Assembly (NCBI GenBank): GCA_038239145.1
Contig: JBBSFB010000018.1
Span: forward strand, 1 to 64,000
From: PALSA-610 sp038239145
Lineage (GTDB): Bacteria; Actinomycetota; Acidimicrobiia; IMCC26256; PALSA-610
Length of the DNA: 64,000 bases
Direction of reading: 5' to 3'
This document shows positions 23,714 to 32,850 of the stretch, piece after piece. How positions within the stretch are numbered: position 1 is the stretch's first letter; every line of letters begins with the position of its first letter. The notes under the pieces were generated by a model that ran no database searches, was not told the origin of the DNA, and saw only the letters and a program-made list of their open reading frames with translations. The translations under genes were made by a program, and so were the position numbers.

Positions 23714-24382
23714 TCAAAGGCGTAACAAGTAGTTCGCCAGGAGATCGGGATGCGCGAGCGACACGAGGTGGCCGCCGGGCACCACGTCGATGTCGATACC
23801 GAGTCGGTCGTGCGCCACCCGGCGTTGGAACTCGACCGGAAAGAAACGGTCGTCGGATCCGGCCACCGCTCGAATCGAGATCGACGGCCATGTGTCGAAG
23901 TCGCACGTCGACGCGAACGCGGCCTCGGTTTCGTCGCGTTGGTGGTGTTCGCCAACTGCTGCGATCCCCACCGGGACGTCGTGCAGGAAGTACGTCTCCG
24001 CATCGAAGTCGGTGCTGTACCCGCCGGCTTCGGCCGCCTTGATGCGCGCCTCGGACGCACCGGTGTTGTCCCACCAGTCGCCCGGCGTCTCGTGCGGCAC
24101 GGGGATCATCGCGTTCACAAAGGTCAACGACTCCACCGCCGCGCCTACGCACACCATCGGAGCGGTGAAACCACCCATCGACTGTGCGACCAGCGCGATG
24201 TCGGTGCGGCCGTCGATCGCGGCGAGCACCAGATCTGCGTATTCGGCGAGACCGGCGGCGTCGTCGTCGCCGGGGAGGTCGACCGCGATCGCGGTGTGGC
24301 CGGCGCGCTCCAACAACGGCACGATCCGACTCCAATACCAAGCGACCCCGCCCGCTCCGGGGATCAGGACGAACGCACTCAT
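23714..24382 (-). CDS. Alpha/beta-hydrolase (salicylate esterase-like)
   Basis: A 222-residue alpha/beta hydrolase. It opens with VLIPGAGGVAWYWSRIVPLL (oxyanion loop), has the nucleophile elbow VAQSMGGFTAP (Ser in QSMGG), an acidic residue near AGSDDRFFP, and the catalytic His in VPGGHLVSLAHP. The fold order matches small plant MES/RsbQ-like esterases. No signal peptide. ATG 24382 follows GAAGGAG at 11 bases; ATG 24406 is a possible upstream start. It is convergent with the preceding gene and divergent from the mutasome operon. Substrate unknown. Confidence 0.8.
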   Translation of the reverse strand: MSAFVLIPGAGGVAWYWSRIVPLLERAGHTAIAVDLPGDDDAAGLAEYADLVLAAIDGRTDIALVAQSMGGFTAPMVCVGAAVESLTFVNAMIPVPHETPGDWWDNTGASEARIKAAEAGGYSTDFDAETYFLHDVPVGIAAVGEHHQRDETEAAFASTCDFDTWPSISIRAVAGSDDRFFPVEFQRRVAHDRLGIDIDVVPGGHLVSLAHPDLLANYLLRL

Positions 24383-24472
24383 ACCGGTACCGGCTCCTTC
24401 GTTCATGCCTTCGAGGTTCGACTTCCCGAGCGGGCAGAGCTCATCGGTGCCTGGGCCCGGCGCTTGCGGGGG

Positions 24473-24486
24473 CGAACATGTGTTCG
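24473..24486 (+). promoter_or_regulatory. LexA SOS box
   Basis: CGAACATGTGTTCG is a perfect actinobacterial SOS box (CGAAC-N4-GTTCG). It lies just upstream of the TATCGT -10 box and 14 bases before GTG 24500, where LexA would block the mutasome promoter. Confidence 0.92.
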
Positions 24487-24487
24487 C

Positions 24488-24493
24488 TATCGT
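24488..24493 (+). promoter_or_regulatory. -10 box TATCGT (leaderless imuA')
   Basis: TATCGT starts two bases after the SOS box and ends six bases before GTG 24500. Confidence 0.6.
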
Positions 24494-24499
24494 CGACTC

Positions 24500-25165
24500 G
24501 TGGTCGCAGCCTCGATTTCCCCCAGCCTTCGCAATGATGGCTTGCCCCGGCGGGACGAGCATGCCCGGGCGCAGTTGCGGGCTGCCGCCACCCAGGCCGC
24601 TCCGGCGGTCCTGGCCTGTGACCGGCTCCTCGCCGTTCCCGGGCCGATGGGTCAGCTTCTTCCGGCGGGTGGAATCCAGCGTGGCAGCACGGTCGCGCTG
24701 GAGGGGCCACCGGGTTCGGGGTCGACGACCGTTGCGCTCATCCTCGCCGCGGCAACCACCTCCGTAGGCGAGTGGGCGGCGGTCGTCGACCCCGACGGCA
24801 CCGTGGGGGCCCGGGCCGCGGCCGAGCTCGGCGTCGCCCTGGAACGGTGCGCGATCGTCCGACGCGTCACGCCCGACCGATGGCTGACCGTCGTCGGCGC
24901 GTTGCTCGATGGTGTCTCGCTCGTCGTGGCTGCGGTGCCCCCCGGCTTGCGGTCCGGCGACGCCCGCCGGCTCACGGCCCGAGCGCGGGAACGGGCCACC
25001 GTGCTCGTCACGCTCGGACCGTGGCCGGTCGAGGCTTCGCTTCGTCTCTCTACGCACGGTCGCGCCTGGTCGGGTCTTGCGAACGGCGGAGGTTTGCTCG
25101 CGCGCTGCGAGCCGGACGTGCGCGTCGAGGGAAAGCGGATGCGCGCGCACGCTCGGGCCGGATGA
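24500..25165 (+). CDS. imuA: ImuA' (RecA-like mutasome protein)
   Basis: Accessory protein of the SOS mutasome that works with ImuB and DnaE2 in error-prone repair. The 221-residue protein has a RecA-like core with a Walker-A-type loop LEGPPGSGSTTVAL (about 75-88), then ERCAIVRRVTPDRWLTVV and VLVTLGPWPVEASLRL. The N-terminal AQLRAAATQAAPAVLACDRLL precedes it. It is shorter than RecA and lacks the C-terminal DNA-binding part, as usual for actinobacterial ImuA'. GTG 24500 is set by the -10 box. The stop overlaps imuB as ATGA. Confidence 0.85.
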   Translation: MVAASISPSLRNDGLPRRDEHARAQLRAAATQAAPAVLACDRLLAVPGPMGQLLPAGGIQRGSTVALEGPPGSGSTTVALILAAATTSVGEWAAVVDPDGTVGARAAAELGVALERCAIVRRVTPDRWLTVVGALLDGVSLVVAAVPPGLRSGDARRLTARARERATVLVTLGPWPVEASLRLSTHGRAWSGLANGGGLLARCEPDVRVEGKRMRAHARAG

Positions 25166-26871
25166 GCACCCGCTCTGCCAGCCTCGCGGCCAGTCGCACG
25201 GCCGACCGCACCGCCAGTCGTACTGGGTGCGTGTGGTGTCCCGACTGGCCGGTGATCGCAGCGCGTAAACACGCCGACACCATCGGTCTCGCGGGTATGA
25301 GCTCGGGCGATCTGCGCAACCGACCCGTCATCGTGCGGGAACGGGTGGGGAGCCGCGACATCGTGCGGGCCGCGTCCACCGACGCGCGTGCGGTCGGTGT
25401 GATGCGCGGCATGCGCCGGCGGGAGGCCGAGGCCCGATGCCCGGAAGCAGTGTGTGTCGATGTCGACGAAGCGAACGAGGCCCGCACGTTCGAGGTCGTC
25501 GCGCGCGCCATCGAGGTGTTCACACCCCGGGTCGTACTCGAGCGTCCCGGCCGCTGCGAGTTCCCCACTCGGGGCCCGTCGCGCTACTTCGGGGGTGACG
25601 ACGCGCTCGCGGAGAAGATCCGCGCTGGTGTTGCGGCCGCGCTCGGTCCCGACGGTGACGATGTGCGCGTCGGTATCGCCGACGGTGTGTTCGTCGCCCG
25701 GCTCGCGGCGAGGCGTTCGGTGGTCGTGCCTGCGGGCGGATCGGCCGAGTTCGTTGCGCCCTGGCCGGTGTCGGTACTGGACGACAACGATCTCGCGGGC
25801 CTGCTCATCCGCCTCGGTCTTCCGACGCTCGGCGCGGTCGCGGCGTTGGCGTCGGATGCTGTGCTCGCCCGGTTCGGGTCGGAAGGGCGGCGGATCCACG
25901 AGCTCGCCCGGGGCATCGATCCCGGTCCGTCCGTACTCGTCGCGCCCCCGTCCGATCTCGTCGAGCGCACCGAGCTGGATCCGCCCGCGGAACGGGTCGA
26001 CATCGCCGCGTTCGCGGCCAAGGAGCTTGCCGACCGTCTGCTCGAACGGTTGGCGGAACGGGGTCTTGCGTGCACGCGCGTGCTCGTGGAGGTGGAGACC
26101 GAGCACGGCGAACGGCTCACCCGGTGTTGGCGGCACGCCCGTTCCGCGCTCGGCGACGCGCTCACCCCCGGAGTGCTGGCCGAACGCGTGCGCTGGCAAC
26201 TCGACGCGTGGATCAACACGGGGGAGACGACCGCCGGTATCACGAGCTTGATGCTGACCCCCGACGAGGTCGTGCCCGCCGACGGGCGCCAGCTGGGGTT
26301 CTGGGGTGGCGATCAGGTCGCGCACCAGCGCGCCGATCGCGCGCTCGCGCGCATCCAGGGCATGCTCGGCTTCGACGCGGTCACCACTGCGGTCGTGCAA
26401 GGCGGCCGGACCGCAGCAGAGCAGGCTCGCTTCGTCCCGTGGGGAGAGCCGCGCGATCCCGAGCGCCCGCTCGCGGTTGGCACCGAGGTCGCGGCGTGGC
26501 CGGGCGCGCTGCCGCCCCCGTTCCCGGCCCGTGTGTTCGATCCGCCGTTCCCGGCCGAGCTCCTCGACGCCCGGGGGAACGCGGTCGCGGTGAACGGCCG
26601 GGGTGAGCAGGTACGCGCCCCCGCCCACGTACGCAGTCGAGTGCTTCCTGAGGGTGGGGGCGCCGTGCACGCGTGGGCGGGGCCGTGGGCGCACGACGTG
26701 CGGTGGTGGGATCCCGCCGCGCACCGGCGGTGTGCAAGGTGGCAGGTCGTGGTCCGTGCGGACGAAGCGCAGCGCCGCGGTGCCCGAGGGAGCCATGGTG
26801 ATGTCAACCACGTTGCGTGCATCGTCGTCGTTGTTGGTGGTCGAGCAGGAATCGAAGCCATCTACGACTGA
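25162..26871 (+). CDS. imuB: ImuB (inactive Y-family polymerase)
   Basis: Adaptor of the mutasome: binds DnaE2, ImuA' and the beta clamp at damaged DNA. The 569-residue Y-family-like protein begins GCVWCPDWPVIAARKHA, where the two Asp of an active Y-polymerase site are missing, as in other ImuB. A clamp-binding motif QLGFWG is present near position 26290. The C-terminal third is rich in Pro and Arg and probably flexible. ATG 25162 overlaps imuA'. dnaE2 begins 41 bases downstream. The final 40 residues (from about RRGARGSHGD) look loosely conserved. Confidence 0.88.
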   Translation: MSTRSASLAASRTADRTASRTGCVWCPDWPVIAARKHADTIGLAGMSSGDLRNRPVIVRERVGSRDIVRAASTDARAVGVMRGMRRREAEARCPEAVCVDVDEANEARTFEVVARAIEVFTPRVVLERPGRCEFPTRGPSRYFGGDDALAEKIRAGVAAALGPDGDDVRVGIADGVFVARLAARRSVVVPAGGSAEFVAPWPVSVLDDNDLAGLLIRLGLPTLGAVAALASDAVLARFGSEGRRIHELARGIDPGPSVLVAPPSDLVERTELDPPAERVDIAAFAAKELADRLLERLAERGLACTRVLVEVETEHGERLTRCWRHARSALGDALTPGVLAERVRWQLDAWINTGETTAGITSLMLTPDEVVPADGRQLGFWGGDQVAHQRADRALARIQGMLGFDAVTTAVVQGGRTAAEQARFVPWGEPRDPERPLAVGTEVAAWPGALPPPFPARVFDPPFPAELLDARGNAVAVNGRGEQVRAPAHVRSRVLPEGGGAVHAWAGPWAHDVRWWDPAAHRRCARWQVVVRADEAQRRGARGSHGDVNHVACIVVVVGGRAGIEAIYD

Positions 26872-26912
26872 CCAACCACTCATCAGTTTCATCGACGATT
26901 CGGACCGGCGCT

Positions 26913-29900
26913 GTGTACGCGGAGTTGCACTGCCATTCGAACTTCTCGTTCCTCGACGGCGCGAGCCATCCCGAGGAGTTGGCCGAAGAGGCGTCGCGCC
27001 TCGGCCTGGCCGCGCTCGCGATCACCGATCACGACGGCTTCTACGGGATCGTGCGCTTCGCGGAAGCGGCGCGTCTGCTCGGGTTGCCGACCGTGTTCGG
27101 TACCGAACTGACCCTCGGCACCCGTCAGGTTCCCAATGGGCCGGCGAATGGAATCGCCGACCCGCCGGGTGAGCACCTGATCGTGCTCGCGCAAGGGACC
27201 GTCGGGTACGCCCGGCTCGCGCAGGCGATCAGCCGAGGTCAGCTCGCGGGGGAGAAGGGCGCACCCCGCACCTCGGTCGCGCAGCTGGCCGAGGCTGCTC
27301 GCCTGCCGGTGCACGGTCACGGTCCGAGCACTGCAAACGATCATTGGTTCGTGCTCACCGGTTGCCGTAAGGGGCCGGTCCCGGCCGCGCTCGTCCGCGA
27401 CGGTCCCGCCGCGGCCGAGCGCGCGTTGCGGCAGTTGGTCGACGGCTTCGGCGCCGAGCGGGTCCTGGTCGAGCTCTGGGATCACGGTGATCCGCTCGAC
27501 CGGTACCGCAACGACGCGCTGGCGCAGGTGGCCATGCGGGTCGGGGTCGAGGTCGTGGCCACGAACAACGTGCACTACGCCACTCCGGCCCGGCGTCCGC
27601 TCGCGCAGGCGCTCGCCGCGGTACGGGCCCGGCGGTCGCTCGACGAGATCGACGGCTGGTTGCCGGCCGCGCCGTTCGCGCACTTGCGCAGTGCGGCCGA
27701 GCAGCGGCGCCGATTCGCACGCTGGCCGGGTGCGGTCGAACGGACCGTCGAGATCGCGCAGGCGTGTGCGTTCGACCTGAAACTCGCCGCGCCCCGGTTA
27801 CCCGATGCGTCGGTGCCGGAAGGGTTCGACGAGATGTCGTGGTTGCGCGAGCTCGTGCGCCGGGGCGCAGCGGTGTTCTATCCCGAGAGCCATCCGAAGC
27901 ACGCGCAGGCGATGCAACAGATCGCCTACGAGCTGACCGTGATCGAGCAGCTCGGATTTCCCGGCTACTTCTTGTTGCTGCACGACATCGTCGAGTTCTG
28001 TCGCCTCTCCGACATCTATTGCCAGGGGCGGGGGAGCGCGGCGAACAGCGCGGTCTGCTACTCGCTCGGTGTCACCAAGGCCGACGCGGTCACGCTCGGG
28101 TTGTTGTTCGAGCGATTCCTCTCACCCGAACGTGACGGCCCGCCCGACATCGACCTCGACATCGAACACCAACGCCGCGAAGAGGTGATCCAGTACGTCT
28201 ACGAACGCTACGGACGCGATCGGGCCGCACAGGTGGCCAACGTCGTGACGTACCGACCCCGTTCCGCCTTGCGGGAGATGGCGAAGGCGGCCGGGGTCGC
28301 GCCCGGACAGGCCGACGCGTTGGGCAAGTGGGTCGACCGTTGGGCCGCCGGTCCCGAGGCGTTCGGTGAGCTGACCGACAAAGCGCTCGAGGACCACCGT
28401 CAGGTCACGCCCCGAAACGTTCGGCGATTCGAACGGACGGCCCGCGATCGCACGCGCGACGGCGTGCCGCTCGACGGTCCCGACGCCACCACCAGACCAC
28501 CCGCGATCCCGCCCCTCGCGCTCGAGCTCGCGAGCGCGGTCATCGACTTCCCGCGCCACCTCGGCATCCACTCGGGCGGCATGGTGATGGCCGACCGCCC
28601 GCTCGTGGAGTTCTGCCCGATCGAATGGGCGCGCATGGAAGGGCGTTCGGTGTTGCAGTGGGACAAGGACGACTGCGCGGCCGCCGGTCTGGTGAAGTTC
28701 GACCTGCTCGGGTTGGGCATGTTGACGATGTTGCACATCGCGGTCGATCTGGTGCGGGCCCAGGGCGTCGACATCGACCTCGCCACGATCCCGCAAGAAG
28801 ACGAGGTGTACGACCTCTTGTGCGCGGCCGACACGGTCGGCGTGTTCCAAGTGGAGAGCCGAGCGCAGATGGCCACGCTGCCGCGCCTGCGCCCCCGCTG
28901 TTTCTACGACCTCGTGGTCGAGGTCGCGCTCATCCGCCCCGGCCCGATCCAGGGCGGATCGGTGCATCCCTACCTGCGGCGCCGCAACGGTGAGGAAGAG
29001 GTCACGTACATCCATCCGTTGACGAAGCCGTGCCTCGAAAAGACGCTCGGCGTTCCGCTGTTCCAAGAACAGCTCATGCAGCTTGCGGTCGACTGTGCCG
29101 GATTCAGCGCCGCCGAAGCCGACCAGTTGCGTCAGGCGATGGGTTCCAAACGCAGCCAGGCCCGAATGGAGCGCATGCGGGAACGGCTGATGGCCGGGAT
29201 GGCCGAGCGCGGGATCACCGGCGACACCGCCGAGGAGATCTACACGAAGTTGCGGGCCTTCTCCAACTTCGGTTTCCCCGAGAGTCACTCGGTGAGCTTC
29301 GCCTACCTCGTCTATTCCAGCTCGTGGATCAAGTACCACTACCCGGCCGAGTTCGCGGCGTCGTTGTTGAACGCGCAGCCGATGGGCTTCTACTCGCCGC
29401 ACACGATCGTGCGCGACGCGCGTCGCCACGGTGTGCAGGTGCTCGGTCCCGATCTCAATGCGTCGTGCCGCGACGCGACCCTCGAACCCCGCATGCTCGA
29501 CACCGAACCGGTGGGCCGCCCGTTGCGCGGCTTCCACGCGGAACCGTCGCACCTCGCCGTCCGGCTCGGCCTGCGCAGCGTGCGCGGGCTGCACGACGCC
29601 TTGCTCGATCGCGTCGACGACGAGCGCGCGGAACGTGTCTTCACCGACCTCGAAGACTTCGTACGCCGAACCGGTGCAACCGTCGACCAGGTCGAGGCGT
29701 TGGCGACCGCGGGCGCGTTCGAGGGTTGCTTCGGTCAGTCGCGCCGCGCCGCGTTGTGGGCCGCGGGCGCGCTCGGGACCGCCCGACCCAACGCGCGCCG
29801 TGACGGCTCGGTGGTGGAGACGTTGCCCGGCATGATCACCGGCACCGACGCGCCCGCGCTCCCGGGGATGACCGAGATGGAGACGGTCTATGCCGACCTG

Positions 29901-30287
29901 TGGGCGATGGGCATGAGCGTGGGCAAGCACCCGACCGAGTTCGTCCGGGAAGAGTTGACCCGTCAGGGGGTGGTGACGAACGCGCAGCTCCGCGAGCTTC
30001 CCGACCGGACGGTGGTCGAGATCGCGGGAGTGGTCACCCATCGCCAACAACCGGCGACGGCGAAGGGCACCGTCTTCTTGAACATCGAGGACGAGACCGG
30101 GCTCACCAACGTGATCTGCGCCAAGGGCGTGTGGAAACGGTTCCGCATCGTGGCGCGGGGCGCGCCCGCGCTCCGGGTCCGGGGAGTGCTGGAGAAGCAC
30201 CAGGGCGTGATCAACCTCGTCGCCGGTCGCATCACTCGTCTTCCGATAAGTCTTGGGGATCATCTGAAGTCGCGCGACTTCCACTGA
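26913..30287 (+). CDS. dnaE2: Error-prone DNA polymerase III alpha DnaE2
   Basis: C-family polymerase that copies damaged templates after SOS induction. The 1124-residue protein has an N-terminal PHP domain (AELHCHSNFSFLDGAS, ITDHDGFYG), the polymerase core with catalytic PDIDLDIEHQRREEV (near 28143), and the FPESHSVSFAYLVYSSSWIKY segment. An OB-fold follows at the C-terminus (VVEIAGVVTHRQQPATAKGT). It lacks the C-terminal tau-binding tail of DnaE1. GTG 26913 starts the conserved MYAELHCH-type N-terminus; upstream in-frame sequence belongs to the end of imuB. Same transcript as imuA'-imuB under LexA control. Confidence 0.92.
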   Translation: MYAELHCHSNFSFLDGASHPEELAEEASRLGLAALAITDHDGFYGIVRFAEAARLLGLPTVFGTELTLGTRQVPNGPANGIADPPGEHLIVLAQGTVGYARLAQAISRGQLAGEKGAPRTSVAQLAEAARLPVHGHGPSTANDHWFVLTGCRKGPVPAALVRDGPAAAERALRQLVDGFGAERVLVELWDHGDPLDRYRNDALAQVAMRVGVEVVATNNVHYATPARRPLAQALAAVRARRSLDEIDGWLPAAPFAHLRSAAEQRRRFARWPGAVERTVEIAQACAFDLKLAAPRLPDASVPEGFDEMSWLRELVRRGAAVFYPESHPKHAQAMQQIAYELTVIEQLGFPGYFLLLHDIVEFCRLSDIYCQGRGSAANSAVCYSLGVTKADAVTLGLLFERFLSPERDGPPDIDLDIEHQRREEVIQYVYERYGRDRAAQVANVVTYRPRSALREMAKAAGVAPGQADALGKWVDRWAAGPEAFGELTDKALEDHRQVTPRNVRRFERTARDRTRDGVPLDGPDATTRPPAIPPLALELASAVIDFPRHLGIHSGGMVMADRPLVEFCPIEWARMEGRSVLQWDKDDCAAAGLVKFDLLGLGMLTMLHIAVDLVRAQGVDIDLATIPQEDEVYDLLCAADTVGVFQVESRAQMATLPRLRPRCFYDLVVEVALIRPGPIQGGSVHPYLRRRNGEEEVTYIHPLTKPCLEKTLGVPLFQEQLMQLAVDCAGFSAAEADQLRQAMGSKRSQARMERMRERLMAGMAERGITGDTAEEIYTKLRAFSNFGFPESHSVSFAYLVYSSSWIKYHYPAEFAASLLNAQPMGFYSPHTIVRDARRHGVQVLGPDLNASCRDATLEPRMLDTEPVGRPLRGFHAEPSHLAVRLGLRSVRGLHDALLDRVDDERAERVFTDLEDFVRRTGATVDQVEALATAGAFEGCFGQSRRAALWAAGALGTARPNARRDGSVVETLPGMITGTDAPALPGMTEMETVYADLWAMGMSVGKHPTEFVREELTRQGVVTNAQLRELPDRTVVEIAGVVTHRQQPATAKGTVFLNIEDETGLTNVICAKGVWKRFRIVARGAPALRVRGVLEKHQGVINLVAGRITRLPISLGDHLKSRDFH

Positions 30288-30324
30288 CACCGACGAAGCT
30301 GCCCATCCGGTTCGGTCACTGGAG

Positions 30325-30373
30325 GTTCTCGGTCGATTCCGTACCGCATACGCGTACGGATCGACGCGAGAAC
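30325..30373 (+). terminator. Long imperfect hairpin after dnaE2
   Basis: 30325-30344 and 30354-30373 form a near-perfect 20-base stem (GTTCTCG, GTCGAT, CCGTAC blocks) with two bulges around a 9-base loop. There is no T tract, so it could be a Rho-linked or mRNA-stabilising structure. It lies 37 bases after the mutasome operon. Confidence 0.55.
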
Positions 30374-30424
30374 GGGATACCTGGCGGACCGGCGGCCGGG
30401 AACGAAAAGCGCGAGACTCGAGGT

Positions 30425-31546
30425 ATGACCGAGACGATCGGGCCCTGCATCTCCGCCGATTCGCACATCACCGAACCGCCGGGCACCTATATCGATCGCA
30501 TCGATCCCGCCTATCGCGACCGGGCGCCGCGTCTGCATCATCACGACGTCCTCGGCGACGTGATGCTGATCGACAACGGCAAGAGCCTCGTGCCGTTCTG
30601 GCTCGTCGCCGCAGCCGGGCGCCCGACGGACGAGATCCGGCTCGACATCGACAAGCGCTTCGACGACCTCTGGCGGGGAGGGTGGGATCCCGTCGCGCGC
30701 CTCGTCGATCAGGACACCGACGGAGTCTCGGCCGAGGTCATCTATCCCTCGGTCGGCATGCTGCTCTGCAACCACCCCGACGCCGAATATCAACACGCGT
30801 GCTTCGACGCGTACAACCTCTGGATCGCCGAGTTCTGCGCGACCGCGCCCGAGCGGCTGATCGGCCTCGGTCAGTCCGCGCTCGTCACGCCCGAAAACGG
30901 CATCCGCGACCTCGAAGCGATCAAGCGCCTCGGGCTGAAGGGCGTGATGCTCCCGGGCAAACCGCCGGGGGAGAAGGACTACGACGACCCGATGTACGAC
31001 GAGCTCTGGGACGCGATCGTCGATCTCGGGCTGCCGCCGTCGTTCCATATCCTCACGAGCCGGACCGACACTCCCGGTGCCGATCACGTGCGGGGCCCGA
31101 AGCTCAACAGCTTCATGAGCATCGTGCGCGGCAATCAGGACATCATCGGCACGCTCATCTTCGGTGCGGTGTTCGAACGCCACCCCGACCTTCGGGTCGT
31201 GTGCGTGGAAGCCGACGCCGGTTGGGCGCCGCACTGGATGTACCGCGCCGACCACGGCTACGACCGGCACCGCAACTGGCTCACCGCGGGCGAGCTGACC
31301 CGGCGCCCGAGCGAATGGTTCGCCGACAACGTGTACCTCACGTTCCAGGACGACTGGGTCGCGTTCCGTACCGCGCACCTGATGAATCCGGAACGACTGA
31401 TGTGGGCGAACGACTTCCCGCACAGCGACGCGACGTGGCCCAACAGCCAGGAACTCCTGGCCGAGCACGCGATGCAGCTCGACGAACGATCCCGCAGCCG
31501 CATCCTGCACGACAACGTCGCCGAGCTCTACGGCATCACCGTCTAG
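30425..31546 (+). CDS. Amidohydrolase-2 family protein
   Basis: TIM-barrel hydrolase or decarboxylase of 373 residues in the amidohydrolase-related (ACMSD-like) family. It starts with CISADSHITEPP (metal His region), has RLIGLGQSALVTPENGIRDL, GLPPSFHILTSRTDTPG, VVCVEADAGWAPHWMYRADH, and MWANDFPHSDATWPNS near the C-terminus, where the catalytic Asp is expected. Cytoplasmic, no signal. ATG 30425 has GAGG close upstream. Substrate unknown; such genes in this group of bacteria are common in aromatic or steroid breakdown clusters, but no other pathway gene is adjacent. Confidence 0.85.
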   Translation: MTETIGPCISADSHITEPPGTYIDRIDPAYRDRAPRLHHHDVLGDVMLIDNGKSLVPFWLVAAAGRPTDEIRLDIDKRFDDLWRGGWDPVARLVDQDTDGVSAEVIYPSVGMLLCNHPDAEYQHACFDAYNLWIAEFCATAPERLIGLGQSALVTPENGIRDLEAIKRLGLKGVMLPGKPPGEKDYDDPMYDELWDAIVDLGLPPSFHILTSRTDTPGADHVRGPKLNSFMSIVRGNQDIIGTLIFGAVFERHPDLRVVCVEADAGWAPHWMYRADHGYDRHRNWLTAGELTRRPSEWFADNVYLTFQDDWVAFRTAHLMNPERLMWANDFPHSDATWPNSQELLAEHAMQLDERSRSRILHDNVAELYGITV

Positions 31547-31586
31547 CTGCTCGGAAAAGTCCGGAGTTCGCCGCGGCGATGCTTCG

Positions 31587-31592
31587 TAGGAT
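31587..31592 (+). promoter_or_regulatory. -10 box TAGGAT (leaderless MFS gene)
   Basis: TAGGAT ends eight bases before ATG 31601. Confidence 0.5.
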
Positions 31593-31600
31593 TGGTCCCT

Positions 31601-32842
31601 ATGGGGCTGCTGATCGACACCACGCCCCTGCGAGTGTCGCGTGACTTCCGACGGCTCTGGATCGGGCAGGCCGTATCGTTTCTCGGCAGCACCATGACCG
31701 CGGCCGCGCTGCCGTTCCAGGTCTACGAGCGGACCCATTCGTCGGTCGCGGTCGGATTGCTCGGCGTGGCCCAGCTCGGCCCGCTACTCGTCTTCTCCAT
31801 CATCGGTGGTGCGCTTGCGGACAGCGTCGACAAACGTGTATTGCTGATCGGGGTCACTCTCGCCGCGCTGCTGTGCGCGACCGGGCTCGCGGTCAACGCC
31901 TCACTCGACCACCCGCAGCTCTGGCTCTTGTACGTCCTCGGGGCCGCCGCCGCGGGTGTTACCGCGGTGACATTCCCGGTGCTGCGCTCGCTCCTCCCCC
32001 TGCTGCTCGACGAATCACTGCGGCCGGCCGCGTTCGCGTTGCAGTCGACGTACGGCTCGTTCGGCATGATGGCCGGGCCCGCTGTGGGCGGAGTGCTCAT
32101 CGGCGTCGTCGGCCTCACCGCGACGTACCGGGTCGATGTTGCGACGTACGCCGCGGCTTTGATCACGTTCGCGGGCATCGCGGCGTCGCCCCCGGTAGGG
32201 GACGGGCAGAGGGCGTCGCTCGCGTCGGTCGTGCACGGGTTGCGGTTCCTGCGCGGGCAGTCCGTCATCATGAGCGTGTTCGGCATCGACCTGCTCGCGA
32301 TGATCTTCGGTATGCCCCGAGCGCTCTTCCCGGCGCTGACCGCGCGTCTCGGCGGCGGTCCGGTTCTCTACGGGTTCCTACTCTCGTCGGTCGCGGCCGG
32401 TGCGTTCCTGGCGTCCGTCACGAGTGGATGGACGGGCCGGATCGAGCGCCAGGGCCGTGCGGTCCTGTGGGCCGTCGCGGTGTGGGGCGCGGCGATCGCG
32501 GTCGCCGGGCTCACGTTGAGCACGACGGTGGTGTTGGTCTGCTTTGCCGTCGCGGGTGCGGCCGACATGATCTCGGGGGTCTACCGCTCGGCGATCGCGG
32601 GCGACGTGACGCCCGATGATCTGCGGGGCCGGATCAGCGGCGTCGAGATCGCGGTGTACGCGGGCGGTCCGCAGTTGGGCGACATCGAGGCCGGTGTAGT
32701 GGGTGGCCTCGTGGGCTTGCCGTTCGCGATCGTCTCGGGAGGAGTTGCCTGCGTAGCTGCGGCGGGCGTGTTTGCGATGCGGGTGAAATCGTTCGCGCGC
32801 TATGTCAGCCCCGTCCCGAAGACCGCCGCGCGCGTGGAGTAG
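31601..32842 (+). CDS. MFS transporter, EntS-like (MFS_3)
   Basis: Integral membrane exporter of 413 residues with about 12 predicted helices (for example LLGVAQLGPLLVFSIIGGAL and VLWAVAVWGAAIAVAGL). The loop GGALADSVDKRVLL between helices 2 and 3 is the MFS signature. The N-terminus LRVSRDFRRLWIGQAVSFLG and TMTAAALPFQVYE are typical of the enterobactin exporter/MFS_3 group. Export of a small molecule is likely; the substrate is not known. It is convergent with the PilZ gene (8-base gap). Confidence 0.85.
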   Translation: MGLLIDTTPLRVSRDFRRLWIGQAVSFLGSTMTAAALPFQVYERTHSSVAVGLLGVAQLGPLLVFSIIGGALADSVDKRVLLIGVTLAALLCATGLAVNASLDHPQLWLLYVLGAAAAGVTAVTFPVLRSLLPLLLDESLRPAAFALQSTYGSFGMMAGPAVGGVLIGVVGLTATYRVDVATYAAALITFAGIAASPPVGDGQRASLASVVHGLRFLRGQSVIMSVFGIDLLAMIFGMPRALFPALTARLGGGPVLYGFLLSSVAAGAFLASVTSGWTGRIERQGRAVLWAVAVWGAAIAVAGLTLSTTVVLVCFAVAGAADMISGVYRSAIAGDVTPDDLRGRISGVEIAVYAGGPQLGDIEAGVVGGLVGLPFAIVSGGVACVAAAGVFAMRVKSFARYVSPVPKTAARVE

Positions 32843-32850
32843 CTCGGGGA

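Noticed and set aside
25162..26871. ImuB as an active translesion polymerase (DinB)
   Set aside because: The N-terminal catalytic Asp motif of Y-family polymerases is replaced by CVWCPDWPV, and the gene context is the ImuA'-ImuB-DnaE2 mutasome.
24652..26892. 746-codon frame on the minus strand across imuA'-imuB
   Set aside because: Antisense shadow of the well-supported mutasome genes; low-complexity Arg/Ala/Pro composition without domains.
28122..30290. 722-codon minus-strand frame opposite dnaE2
   Set aside because: Shadow of dnaE2 due to high GC; no recognisable motif.
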